DNA of 64,000 bases from Panax quinquefolius (Eukaryota; Streptophyta; Magnoliopsida; Apiales; Araliaceae). The first letter of the stretch is position 1. Every line of letters starts with the position of its first letter. The translations under genes were made by a program, and so were the position numbers. The notes beneath the pieces were generated by a model. That model searched no databases and had not been told where the DNA came from. It saw only the letters and a list, made by a program, of their open reading frames with translations. Shown here one piece after another: positions 35,499 to 47,245 of this stretch. The stretch spans positions 7,310,311 to 7,374,310 of the forward strand of contig CM035170.1 of NCBI GenBank assembly GCA_020205615.1, given 5' to 3'.

Positions 35499-38400
35499 TC
35501 TTTATATATCTGTTCTTGTTTTTCTGTGCTTTCAACATTTTAGATGCTTAAGGTTTATGTTTTGAAAAGAGCAAGGGAAAACTAGTTGGCACGATCTGAC
35601 CAATTGTCCTAGTCGAACCTGCATTGATCTGACCCGAAATCAGCATAAGCTTTGTTATTTTGTGATTTTGTTTTATAAGAAAATCAAAAGAAATATCCAC
35701 TTAAAATTCTCCATATCCAACCAATTAAAATTAAATGACCCCAACTCATTTATAACCCTCAACCCAAATTCCACTTAGGTATGACTAAATGCTAGTTCTC
35801 AAAAACATTCCATAAAATGTATTATAGCCTTACTGGTATCCATGGTAGTGGCACATGATGCTGACTTTGAATTTAGAATCATGATCATTAATATCGTACT
35901 TACCAGCTGTAGAAACAGTAGCTGATTGGCTCCTTTTATCAGTTTCTTGATTGTCCCTGGCATTTCTTACAGAGGTTGATACAAGCTTGCAGCTCACATC
36001 TTTTCCTGGCTGAGAAGAAGTGGCATCAATCCCTCCTTCGCGTTTCTGCCTGGCCTGCTCAGCCATTAATTGCCACTTTGACAGCATGTCATCACCTCCT
36101 ACAGCAGCTCGTGCAGCCACATTTGCAGCTGTTGTTCTCATCTTGTCATCCTCCTCTTTGTTTACCTTAATATACAAGGAAATATTGAAACAATAATAAA
36201 TTTTGTCCTCTTAACAAGGGATGAATATATTGTTGGTCAATCAATCATCACTGATACCTTCACTGTTCTTGCACGATTGTCATCCTTCTCCTTATCTCCC
36301 TCAAGTCCAGTATTACCTTCTGGCTGCAGTTACCAGTGTCAAACATATAGATCTCCACGGCATACATCCCAGCTAAGACACATTAGACCATTAAAGTGAA
36401 CGAAAAATAAACTTACTTCATTTACACTAGGGTTTTTTTCTGAGTCACCCTGTTTCTTATCCCATTCTTCCCTGGCTTTCCAGTTCATTGTTATGATTTG
36501 TTGCCGAACGTCTGAGGTGATAATAGTTCGGTGTCTTGGCTTTTCAATATCAACTCGCTACAAATTCATTTGTGAGATGAGCCACTATAATTGATTTTTT
36601 ATTTTTTATTTTTCAATTCTAGTTCTTTAAAGAAAAATGAAGGAGAGAGACAACAATAACCTGTTTTGACAGTCTGACCAAATTACTTATCAGTGCACGC
36701 AATCGTTCCTCCACACTCTGAAAATCAAAATCAGTAGCATAAGAAAAGTGTAAACATATTAAACTGAAGCTAAAGTAACAAAAACCTCACCAGTGACAAG
36801 CATCGTTCCACGTCATTGCTCATACTCTTCAGCCCGCATTTTGTCACTGCAACACATAGCAATACAAACCCCAAAATGTCAAGTTATAAGCCTCCAAGAG
36901 CTCTTGCAAAAACCAAAAACAAATACATTCAGGATTTGAGATCCATATCACAAAATAAGTCTTAACTGATTTCTGTCAATTTTTTCTGTAGTGGAACTTT
37001 CTGCAAAATCAACCTTTCTTCTTCTTCTTGCACAACCCTACGGGATGCTTCTGAAACTCGACTGTCTTCCTTAGGCCCAGAAAATAGTTGTTCTTCTTCT
37101 TCCTATTTAAAAATTAACACGAATAGTCAACTCCTTGAAGTCCATACATTGCTTAAAGTAAAAATCTTGGAAGTGGGTAAAACTGAGATTGTGAAATTAT
37201 ATACCCTGAGATTAACTCCACTGACAGCAGTGACATCATTGAGTTGTTCAATGCTTTGATCCGAAAGAGAGAGTTTTTGCTTTTTACTGTTAGATATCAA
37301 AATTTAATTAAGTATATATAAAGGTGGAAGAAAATAAAGCTGTGCTGACCATACAAGTTTATATTCAAGCTGTGTAGAGCACAATAAAGTCTATTACCTT
37401 GGTGGTGAAGAGCCAAGTGACTCCAGCGGTTTTTTCTGGCCAATAGTAGGCCTTTTCAGGGGTGTTTTTGCATTACTTCCAGGTCCCATTGAAGACGTTG
37501 CAGAAGCTAACCGGGAACTTAACTATTAAGATAGAAATAGTGTATAATGATTACTTACAAACACAATGTCCTTAACAAAGTAGGATTGTAATCGCAAGGC
37601 AAAAAGTAGATTGTATGAATAAACTACATTTATGTCAATTTTATGACAAATACAGCCTTTTACTTGAGGAAACATCAAAGTGTCCTTCATCCAAGATTGC
37701 TGAAGGTTGAAGGATATAAGGAGAACTAGATTTACCTAGCTTATATGATATTATACCAGCTCCAAATCAATGTTACCTGGATCGTGGTTCGATAGGGTAC
37801 ATTGAACGAAAAACGTCACTTTGCGTAGCATATAGTATGGTAGCCGGTAGTGGTAGGTTTTCTCAAATTGCTTGGTATGAAATACGTTTTCGGAACTAGG
37901 TATGTTGGAAATAGCTTTCTTAAATGTTATAGTTAAAACTAATTAAAACTAGTTAAATGTTATAGTTAAAACTAGTTAAAAGTGATTGAGTTGTTTCTAA
38001 GCGTATTGTTACAAACAGTGGATTTTAAGGAGGAAACCGCCATGTTATTGCTTACTAAACGCACATAAGGCGCTTAACTAGTATTTCCTAAAAATTTCTT
38101 GTATATTTCTAATAGTGTGTTCTATGTGTCAACTATGCTTGTTAATATTCTACATATTTTATAGGATTATTATAGATTGTCAAGTAGCCCTCCATTCGAT
38201 TAAGTCTACATACAATCTATTGAACTACTTAAAAGTCAGCAATTTCCAAAAAAATAAAGTCACTGAATAATTTACTCATTTCTCTCCATTTTACCGAAGA
38301 CAAAATAATAATAATTCCTCTCAGCCAATGTTATCTTCGATTGATCAAGTAAACAATAAAGGACATTAGATGAGACTATTACGATTTTAGAATAGCCCAT

Positions 38401-41400
38401 TCCCGAAAGCTATTAGGAAGGGAGACCATATCAACCCACACCAAGATACCAAACAACCAATGTGAGACTAGCCCCCAAAAGCTAATAATGGGATCATAAC
38501 CGGCCACCAAACTTCCATACCAACGTTCACAATGGCTCTACTCTAGCGACATTGGCCCGCCGTATACATACAATCTATTGAACTACTTAAAAGTCAATAA
38601 TTTCATTATCACATCACATTCCACAGACATTTGCCCCCCCAAAAAAAAAAAAATCCCAAAACCCCAAAACAAAAAAAAAGTCTTTGAATAACCTACTCAT
38701 TTATCTCCATTTTACCAAAGAAGAAATAATAATAATTCCTCTCAACCAATGTTATCTTCGACTGATCGAGTAAACAATAAAGAACATTAGATGAGACTAT
38801 TATGATTTTAGAATAGCCCGTTCCCAAAAGCTATTAGAGAGGGACTAAATATTTTTTATTAATTCTCATTTATATGCTCACTTGCTCAGATTTTTCTCGT
38901 GTCTAATATGTTCCTCAAAAAGCGGTACCCATTAACGCATTTGAAACGATGGTGCTGCTTGAAGTATGCTCTTTCCTTCCCAACTAGAAAAGGCCTGCCT
39001 ATTCTTCCGGAGGTAAGAAAAAGTGAGTGGCTTTCTCTCTTAAAGAGAGCCCAATGGAGTTAGAAATGAAGATTGAAAGAGAGTCCAGTATGTACAACTA
39101 AGAAGCAGGGATGCAACTGAACAACGACAAACTGTGCCGAGTGCCGGTGTGCGGGGATACGCATGTGCTGCGGCGGTAGTCATATCCCTTTTTTGTTAGG
39201 TTTTCTTTTGATTATCCATCGGAGTAAAATTAGGAAGCAAGATCAGAGAAGTCATCTCATCATCTTCCGATCGGTTTGTGCTTCATATGATGTAAACCAT
39301 ATATATGCAAGTACGGACAAGATTTATGCCTTTTTTTCTTTCATTTATTGTACAAAATTACACTCAATTCCCTTATAGTTTAAAAATTGCAGTTCTTAGT
39401 CCCCTATTTCTATAATTTTACACATCAATCCCCGTAGTTTAGTTAAATACAAATATAAATACAACTAGCACAATAATAATGTAATATTATATTATATATA
39501 TGCTATACTATTATATTATATGTATACTATATTATAAATTATATTTAATAATTAAATGTTCGCATCCCACTGCACCCAAATTCCAATTTTTTTAAAATCG
39601 AAGAACTCGTGTATCCCTATGTTGCGCACCCGTATTCCCGCACCCGTATCCATAAAAGATGAAGAATTGAAACCTTAGGTAAAGAATATGAAGAATAGAA
39701 ACCCTAAAAATCAGGTTAGTTCTTCAATCTTTTTCATAAAATCTAATCTCTCACCTAAAAATTCAGATATTTCTTCAACTTATTCTTTTTAGTCTGCTAG
39801 TTGTTATATATTCTTGCTATTGGGTGACTCTTAAATCATAAGTTTATTGGTTTAATTTGAAGAAATTCTTAAGCGATATCATTAATTTGTGCCCAGTAGG
39901 CCAAAATACTGTAAATCACAAGAGATGATTATATGTTTATTCATAATAAGTCCAACGAAAACTGGCTGAAACCGGCTGAATCACACAGTTCAACTGAGCA
40001 CTATATAGCTGACTGATTTGGTTAGCTTCAGTGCAGTACTTTAGAAAACCAACATTCTCGGTTTCAGTTATTTTTCGGTTCCAGATGTTACTCCATCAAG
40101 TTCAAGGAAGATACGCTCAAGACGAACAGAGAGGTTCCGAGATCACTTAAGATGGATAAAAAGTTAATTTTTCTTAGAATTTTGTGTTATCTTTATCAAC
40201 AGAGTCGGCATAAATCAAAGACCACATGCACCGGAACACACAATAGATTAATCAATATAGCAAAGGAGATCAAGGAACAGTACCGAGGTACTAGTGTCCA
40301 TATGGGTCGTCATAGATGATAGAACTGAGGTTGACGGCACTATACTTGTAGATGCTGAGAACCCCATCCTAGATGGCTGCATCTCGAAAGAATCATCACT
40401 TAAACTCCCAGAAACAGCATTTCCTTGCTCCAACTGTACAGAAGAGAAAGAAGATACTCCCTGTGAAGAAGACAACTGTGATTTCTGTTGTTGCTCATTT
40501 GCCTGATCAATTGGTTCTTGTTTCACGTAATGTACTGATGATAGAGCACCATTATTCTGCTCTTTATTGGTTGATGATTGCCAGTGAACTGAATTCTGTT
40601 GCAATGTTGAATGATTTGTCGAGTGAGAAAAAGTCCCACTCTGCCCTCTCTTTGGCTCACTAAAAGTGTTCTGCTTCTCAAACTTCGGTACACTCATGGC
40701 CTGAGTTGCGCCAACGCTTGGATGAACCGCAACTTGCCTCATTTGTGAATCATTAGGTTGTTGTTTGAGAGATTGTGCTGAGCTATTAATATTTGCTCCA
40801 GCATATGGGTTATAATTACTTCCAGTACTTCCATAAGTAGGAAAAGACGCCGGGGGGAAGTGCAAATGTTGTTGTTGCTGCTTGTTAAGTCCCTGTATTG
40901 GAAAGGGACACTCCCTTTCTTGCTTTATGTCTCGCAATATAAGGGCATTATTTTCCATTGTTGTATTATTTGAATCAGTCAACACTTGTGCTGCTGAAGA
41001 GGGAATGCGAGATGGGTTTACGGGAGAGTTGAGACCCTTCTGATGAAGTTGTGTGAATGACTGAGAATCAGTAAACTGTTTGGCACTAACAGCCGGCATT
41101 TTCATATGTTGTTGTTGAGCTGAAACCTGAGAATGTGACGCAACTTGGTTGGATCCAACTTGTGAGCTACGAGGAGCCTGCAATTCAGTTTGTCATTAAC
41201 ACATAATAACATTACAGTAATCTAAGATTTACTACTCCCTCCATCCCAATTTAGATGTCCTCAATGGGATTCACAAACTTTGAAGAAAATAATAAGAAAG
41301 GTGTATAAGTTTTTTTATAGGTAACTAATTTACTAAAAGCCCCCAAGGGGAAGAACCCGAGAAAGGTGTAGAAATTACCTAGGGTTCCAAAATTACCCTC

Positions 41401-43496
41401 TACTAACACCTCTCCAAATTTCACTGTTTTTCAAAACAAGGGTAGAATCGCAAGCGTAAAAAACTAGGTTGACATGTGACAAAGTTTTGGGTGAAAAAGG
41501 CAAAGGAAACTGGGACATCGAATTGGGGAAGAATGGAATATATTTTGTGGAGCGTTTTTCTCCTTACTTTTTCTTGCAACCTTACAACCGCCACCTTGAG
41601 CATGTGGTCCCCCACAAGAACTCTCATGTGCTTTACAAATCCATCTTTGGAGATTTCATTTTTCTGAAATAGCAAAGTTTCTAGATTGTCAGTACAAATA
41701 ACAACAGAATTGCACAGTGGATGTAAAGAGATTGGTACCCTGGATTTACTTTTAGTCTATTATAGAGTGTCCTGAGTTGCATGGCTCTGTCTTTATCAAG
41801 TAGGGGTTCTATGACCGGTAGCAACATTGCAAATGGAACTTGTTTGCTATTTTTCAAAGCATTACTTGCCTGACCTGTTGCCCCTACTTGTTGATTATTC
41901 ATCTTCTGTGACCTAAGGTACTGAGATAAGCTGTTTGGATCTTGTGTTCTATCTGGTTCTTGACCAACGGTCGGACCCTTTTCAGAATTTTGTATACTCA
42001 TTGTTTGGGATATATGAGGATTGTTCTGTTCGGTCTGCTGTTGTGGAAAATTATCTTGAGACTGTTTATGTTGCAAAGGAAGGCAATTCAGTTCCTGTGA
42101 GCTTTCAATCTTCTGTGGCTGATTTTCAGAACTAGATCCATGTTGCTTTAGATCCATTAGAGAAGAATGTTGATCTTCCTGTTGCGAGACCTTCACGTCT
42201 TGTTGAATTTGGTAACTAGCATTTTCATCGTGGCTGGACGTTTGCCACTGTTGATACAACTGGCTTGAAGTATGATTGCTTCCTTGAGATAAAACTGCTA
42301 TAAAATTAAGTTGCATATATCATCAAGTACTAAGAGTGTTCTAACCAGTACATATCAAAATAAGAAGATACAACATATGAAGGCAAGACAATTACACTTT
42401 TCCAGATTTTAATTGATGCCAAGAACTCAAGCTCTAGTGTCAAGTTTTATCCTTTTTTTTGTCTGTATTTAAGAGTGGTCAGGGTATGACTACAAGGGTT
42501 ATGATTGGGACTCTTTGGTGGTGTTGCCAACAAAAAAACCTTGATGATGTCATCGCCTATTGACAGAGTAATTTGAAAACTCAAGCAAGTAAGCAACCAT
42601 AGCCAATGGAACTCAAAATGAGGTTACTTAGCTCTCTTCATAGACATCATATAACCTTCATTTGCCCTTGGGAATAAACCTTCAATCAGATGAGACTTCT
42701 TTTGTTTTGGAATGTTAACTACTCAATTTTTTGGTACTAAATGTTTAAATTCATTCATCAACAAACAAAAAACTTCTCGCCTTTCAGGATTAAAGAACTC
42801 AATCAGGTAATCCTTTGAGAAAAATGGGATAACAATAAAAAAAAGTAACCCCACATGTTAAGATCAAGTCTCATGGTAACATAAATTATAAATATGCATT
42901 ACCTTCAAATAAGTACTCTTTGAAACAATTCTCTTTTTCCCAATAGATAATTTTCATTTAGAATAGCATACTAAAATCAATTAATTCATCAATAACTGCC
43001 CTTTCTAACTCCTAATTCTTCTTTTAAAAAAAATTAGCCTCCTACTTTAAGTCACTTAACCCCAATACTCATAAATTGCTAAAAGGGCATAATTTGCCAT
43101 TAAGAGAAAAAGGGTATTCATTCTAGCATGAACTGGAACAACCCATATAACCAATTTAATATAATCCTAGAAAGAAATTTCTTATAAATAAAAAATAAAA
43201 ATAAAAAAAGAAGCTCAGAAGAATAATTATACCACTATCTGAATCAGAAGGCTGAGATGCAGAAGTATCGCCTTCAATATCCCGATTCAGGGCAGCTGTG
43301 AATGCCTCAACATCCGCTCCAGAATGCATGGTTTCGTCCTGTAAATTCATCAAACGATTAGAAATTCGATCTTTACTACCCAAAAATTTCTCCTTTTCAG
43401 ATACAGAAACAATAAATATGTATATATTGCTGGTATATATGTTGGGGAGAGAATGACCTCGTCTTCTTCGAGGAGCTTCATTATAGAAGGGTCCAT
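32273..43496 (-). CDS. TAF4B: transcription initiation factor TFIID subunit 4 (TAF4/TAF4b-like)
   Basis: Fourteen minus-strand exons: 43496-43458, 43338-43233, 42297-41750, 41663-41568, 41177-40284, 37522-37398, 37286-37205, 37102-36967, 36846-36791, 36717-36661, 36557-36417, 36323-36258, 36165-35904 and 32445-32273. All are GT..AG with compatible phases; the CDS is 2781 nt, 926 aa. TAF4 is a core TFIID scaffold that pairs with TAF12 through a histone-fold-like domain. Visible: [13 protein letters not shown] and [10 protein letters not shown] at the N-terminus; glutamine-rich regions; an RST domain (about 201-260, [16 protein letters not shown] to [10 protein letters not shown], split by intron 3); then the conserved TAF4 domain from about 612 ([29 protein letters not shown]) to the end (VAVLEREP-like [20 protein letters not shown]). 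Introns 5 and 13 are long and repeat-filled. The exon 5 donor/exon 6 acceptor pair is the least certain: a donor 7 bp upstream with an acceptor 15 bp downstream also keeps frame. Confidence 0.94.
33173..34601. mobile_element. hAT-type element in TAF4 intron 13, with nested Stowaway
   Basis: The ends are CAGGGTTATCAAGTC and, reversed, CATAGTTGTTAAGAC. It is flanked by a perfect 8-bp TSD, CAAACAAT, at 33165-33172 and 34602-34609. GACTAG/GACGACT subterminal motifs repeat near both ends (33190-33310 and 34530-34580). The interior is AT-rich and non-coding, with a Stowaway at 33710-33983. Confidence 0.88.
33710..33983. mobile_element. Stowaway MITE nested in hAT-type element
   Basis: The 274-bp element has TIRs CTCCCTCCGTCCCTATTTAA and the matching reverse at the right end, TA on both sides, and arms pairing through ATGACGTTTTAGAG. 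Confidence 0.93.
35449..35498. repeat. AT microsatellite in TAF4 intron 13
   Basis: A near-pure TA dinucleotide run of about 50 bp. Confidence 0.85.
38206..38846. repeat. direct duplication in TAF4 intron 5
   Basis: Two copies of about 215-280 bp (38206-38423 and 38562-38846) share ACATACAATCTATTGAACTA at the start, CCATTTTACC and TAATAATAATTCCTCTCA in the middle, and TTTTAGAATAGCCC near the end. The second copy has a poly-C/poly-A insertion (about 38633-38680). Between them lies unique sequence with a CCCATTCCCGAAAG-like flank. Local tandem duplication is likeliest; an unrecognised repeat family is possible. Confidence 0.75.
41228..41262. repeat. single Stowaway-like end in TAF4 intron 4
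   Basis: TACTCCCTCCATCCCAATTT resembles a Stowaway terminus, but no matching inverted end occurs before exon 4. It is probably a truncated or decayed copy. Confidence 0.4.
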
Positions 43497-43619
43497 TGCA
43501 ATTGCAGCAAAATCTTCACAGATTCTCACGAGGCGCGATGTTCTATTTTTGCCTTGTAACCAGATTTCTGATGAACGAGAACTGTGAACTGTTTCGGGTT
43601 CTACTTGGCGTTTCAATCT

Positions 43620-44154
43620 TTTATAGGACTATAGGAGGGTCATTTCGCTCTTCCTTTCTCTAGTTTCTTTCAATTGACCAGGTAAATATTTTATTAAAAG
43701 TAAAAATAAAAAGAAAAATAAAAATACAAAAGAAAATCAATAGTCGGCCGGTGTTTAATAAAATTGGATAAAATAGTTATGAATGTTTAATAATATGAAT
43801 GAAAAAAATTATTTTACCCTTCTAAAAAAAATTCTAAATTATTTTGCCCTCCTAAAAAAATTTTAAAATTGTTATAAATTTATTTAATATTATTTAATAT
43901 AATAATTAATATTGTAGAAAAATAAAATATAAATACTTCATTCAACGGTCTTCCAATTCATTTAGCCAAAAAATTACACTTGGTCATTCAATCTAAAAAT
44001 CTCACTGATTCAATCATTATTTTTATTCAAAATAAACGCACTGAATGACTGACCAATTTAGATATCCAACTCTAAACAAACATCCCCTTAAGTTAGTTAA
44101 CCTTTCAGAGTGCCTTAATAGATAAATAAACTTAATTTTTACAGGCGGTTAGGT
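43620..44154. other. upstream region of TAF4
   Basis: AT-rich sequence holding the presumed TAF4 promoter. Reading on the minus strand, an ATG at 43616 is in frame with the chosen start and would add 40 residues (MKRQVEPETVHSSRSSEIWL..). I chose the ATG at 43496 because [13 protein letters not shown] matches the conserved plant TAF4 N-terminus. Confidence 0.5.
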
Positions 44155-44609
44155 GCTTTAAAATAGGTCCACACCCATTAAGATCTCAATCGCCGATATC
44201 ACACTACATAAATCAAATACAAACTTCATTTATACAACTGTTGAATTGTCGTGCAGAGTACAACAACACATAAGCTGTGAGTTTTAATACAAATATATGT
44301 AATTCTCATAGCGCCTCGACCACAACACCTTACAATGGCGCTTTACATAAAAGTACAGTCAATAACTGTTTTAGAAATTAAAACCTTTGAAAAATGCTCA
44401 AGAAAACCTTCGTACATGGGAGTCCATGCATCTAAGTTATGATAGATCATATGACTCGAGAATTATCATTGGTTGACCCAATAGACCCCAAAGAAAAATG
44501 AGAAAATTACTATCATGTTCTTTCCAATGGCGAGTCTTCTCTTGACATATAATTATCTCCATCGTCTTCAATTGAGAATTATACTTCAACCAAACTCCAA
44601 GATTATATA
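44155..44609 (-). repeat. decayed gypsy LTR relic, left part
   Basis: Diverged but colinear with the start of the element A LTR: aaaataggt, then ACACCCATT, then TACAA..TTGTCGTGCA and GTGAGTTTTAATACAAATAT. The copia element was inserted into it; a further part seems to continue at 59584-60006. Confidence 0.5.
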
Positions 44610-44614
44610 GGTAG

Positions 44615-46062
44615 TGAAAGTAGTATGCACACAAGCCAATCATGTTTGATGATAAAGCATATACTTTGTAACAATTTTATTCATTTATTAATAAAAAGTA
44701 TTAATTTATTAAAGGCTTTTAATTATCTACATGATCTTTGTTTTATAATATGTGATAAACCCATAGTTTTAAGCGATGCTTTTAGAATAATGATGATGAT
44801 CATTCTAATGAGATCTAAATTCTTTGAAAGCTTAAAACTAAAATAGTTCCCAATCATTGGATTACTAAATTGGGGATTAGTGAATCCTGGATAGATTGGT
44901 ACATACGTTCTTTCTTCATTGGATGAGGATGATTGATCTCACGATCATTTGTGTGGAGACACTAAAAGCAGTATGTAGGTGCTTATTAGAGAATAAGTTC
45001 ATCGAATTGCGCTCGCTAAGGAATACCTAATGGAGTTTTATTTGCTCGTCAATAGGAATTCTCAGTAGTGATAGTAGTACAAGTAATCCTTGGACTTGAG
45101 ATCATCATAAGTATCTTGTATATGATGAGTTATACTTTGACTTATTCCTTAAGACCCTTAGGGTATATCAGAAGGGTATGCTTGGGTATAATAAGTTATA
45201 CGTGGAGATAATGTATGATCAATAAAGAATCTACCACTTCTAATAAAAGAAGAGAAATGTCCTATGTGATTCGATAAATGACAACTCAAGAGTCCTCTTG
45301 TTACGAGCGAGAATGAAATTAGAAAGGAGTTTCTAATTTGCATTATTTGAGTTGTGCATTTAAGGATCGAAATACATATAATTAAATAAAATAAGACTTG
45401 ACAAAGAATTCCATGCCTTATATTTAATTGGGACATTGTATGGTGGAAGGATTGAATTGTCAGAACTATTTACTCAAAGGTTCTTTTATGATTAATGTTG
45501 AAATCTATATTATCTGGAAAGTCGTTGATCGCTAGAGAGGCTTATCCCTATTGTAGAATAAATATTATTTATTTAAATAAATTAATTATTTAATTTATTT
45601 ATTTAAATAAGATTAGAATTGTTCTAATTGATTTATTCACAACCGGTTTAATATGGAGAACCTAAAGGGTCACACCATAAAAGGAAGAATAATTATTTAA
45701 GAAGTTAATGGCATAATCGTAATAATATGTTATATATATTTAATTTAATCTATGGTGATAGAATAAATTAAATAACTTAATATTTATTATTTAATATTTT
45801 AGAAATATTAAATATAAATTAATAAGAGGAGTCTTATTAATATTATTACAATTATTATTATTTTAATTTCTAAAAGAGTTTAGGAATTAATTTAATATAA
45901 GTACTCTCATTTATTCCTAATTGGATTAGGAAGGAAAATTAGTTAAAGGAGTTTAATTAATTATCCCTAATAAGATTAGGGAGCTTAATTAATTAAAAGA
46001 ATTTAATTAATTAAATAAAACCTAATTTCTTAATTGTTAAGGAGGGTTGCCCACATCAATAA
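44615..46062 (+). repeat. left LTR of copia element C, first part
   Basis: Matches 57700-59143 of the right LTR. It stops at cacatcaataa, where gypsy element B is inserted, and resumes at 51784. Confidence 0.93.
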
Positions 46063-46604
46063 TGTGACGCCCCCAAAATAGGTATACATCACCCATTCTG
46101 AGTTGTCAATACATGGTACAGAAACAACTACAACTTTATTATTACAACAAAGAAATCTGTGAGTTTAAATACAAATATTATCTTCTGACAATATTTATAC
46201 TCACATAAATCCTCATCACATTTATTGATACATTATTTTACAAAATGGTGAGGACTACTAAACAATCCTTTTCTAAAACCTTCATTCCATACCCCACTGC
46301 ATACTCGCTATATATTCTCGCCTCCCGAGAAGAATGAAACAAAAAGGAAAAGGGTGAGCTCAACTAGCTTCAAGAAAGAATATTATGACTAAGATAATAT
46401 ACAACAAATTATCGTTAGTCTTCAACAGGAAAAAATTTAATAGAATACATAGGACAACAAATTTTCAATCATATATTCGCAATGAAATAATAATTCATTA
46501 GAAGAGTTAAGTAGAGAATGCAAACTACTATCTTCTATGTATGAATTTAAAAGTTCATCGCTCATCTTTTATCCCTCATGTAACAACAATCAATATACAT
46601 CCGA

Positions 46605-46805
46605 ATCAAATATTCATCTTTGCACTACAGAGCCAAAGATATTCATCATTAATCATGTTCATTTAAACACTGCTCATCTTTGCACTACAGCCAAAGATAT
46701 TAATCGGTCGGTCATGTTCATCTCAACACTGCTCATCTTTCACTACAAAAGCAAAGATATTCTTCAGAAATCATTCATCTTTGCACTACAGTGCCAAAGA
46801 TATTC
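46605..46805. repeat. tandem hairpin array in LTR of element B
   Basis: Four units of about 50 bp share CATCTTTGCACTACA..GCCAAAGATATT. The arms ATCTTTG(G)C.. and ..GCCAAAGAT are inverted repeats. The unit centre differs between units (gag, a deletion, aaa, gtg). The same array recurs at 49655-49850 and 60553-60692. Confidence 0.78.
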
Positions 46806-47039
46806 AATAATATCATCATTTAAGACCGAGGATGATGAAAATATTTTAAAAGAACGAATCCAATTGAAACAAAATGACAAGGATTAAGGATTAAGGATTC
46901 AGTACTTTGTTTTATTCATGTCCAACAATACCCCAAAAATAATCACAATTGGTGTAAAATTCAAGAATGATCAAAACATGGATACAATCAAAGCTAGTAT
47001 CCAAAATAGATGTTTTGGACAAAAAGAAGAAATTTTATT

Positions 47040-47245
47040 TTTTGGTGAATAGTCAGATATCGTGAATAGTCTTGAGATACGTGAATAAGACCAGATATCA
47101 TGAATAGTAAATCCGACACCAAAAGATAGAAATTCCACAAAAACATCTTCACGCTTCATGAATAGTACTCGTGAATAAGAACTCGTGAATAAGTAACTCA
47201 TGAATAGTAACTCGTGAATAAGAACTCATGAATAGTAACCCCGAC
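47040..47245. repeat. GTGAATAGTAACTC tandem array in LTR of element B
   Basis: About ten imperfect units built on CTCGTGAATAAG or CTCATGAATAGTAA follow one another. The right LTR carries the same array at 50085-50290, and element D a shorter one at 60928-61016. Confidence 0.75.

Noticed and set aside
39130..40140. GC-tinged and ACTGG/CCGGTT-like patches in TAF4 intron 5
   Set aside because: They resemble decayed hAT ends, but no pair of termini or TSD could be defined.
44625..44846. 73-codon open frame duplicated at 57710-57931
   Set aside because: It is within the copia LTR; the repetition comes from the LTR pair, not from a gene.
46605..46805. Regular hairpin repeats considered as a CRISPR-like array
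   Set aside because: Spacers are not unique, the units lie inside a plant LTR, and eukaryotic nuclear DNA has no CRISPR loci.
46537..46887. 116-codon plus-strand open frame in the LTR of element B (similar frames at 49584 and 60483)
   Set aside because: It is a by-product of the tandem hairpin array, and frames differ between copies. No protein family was recognised.
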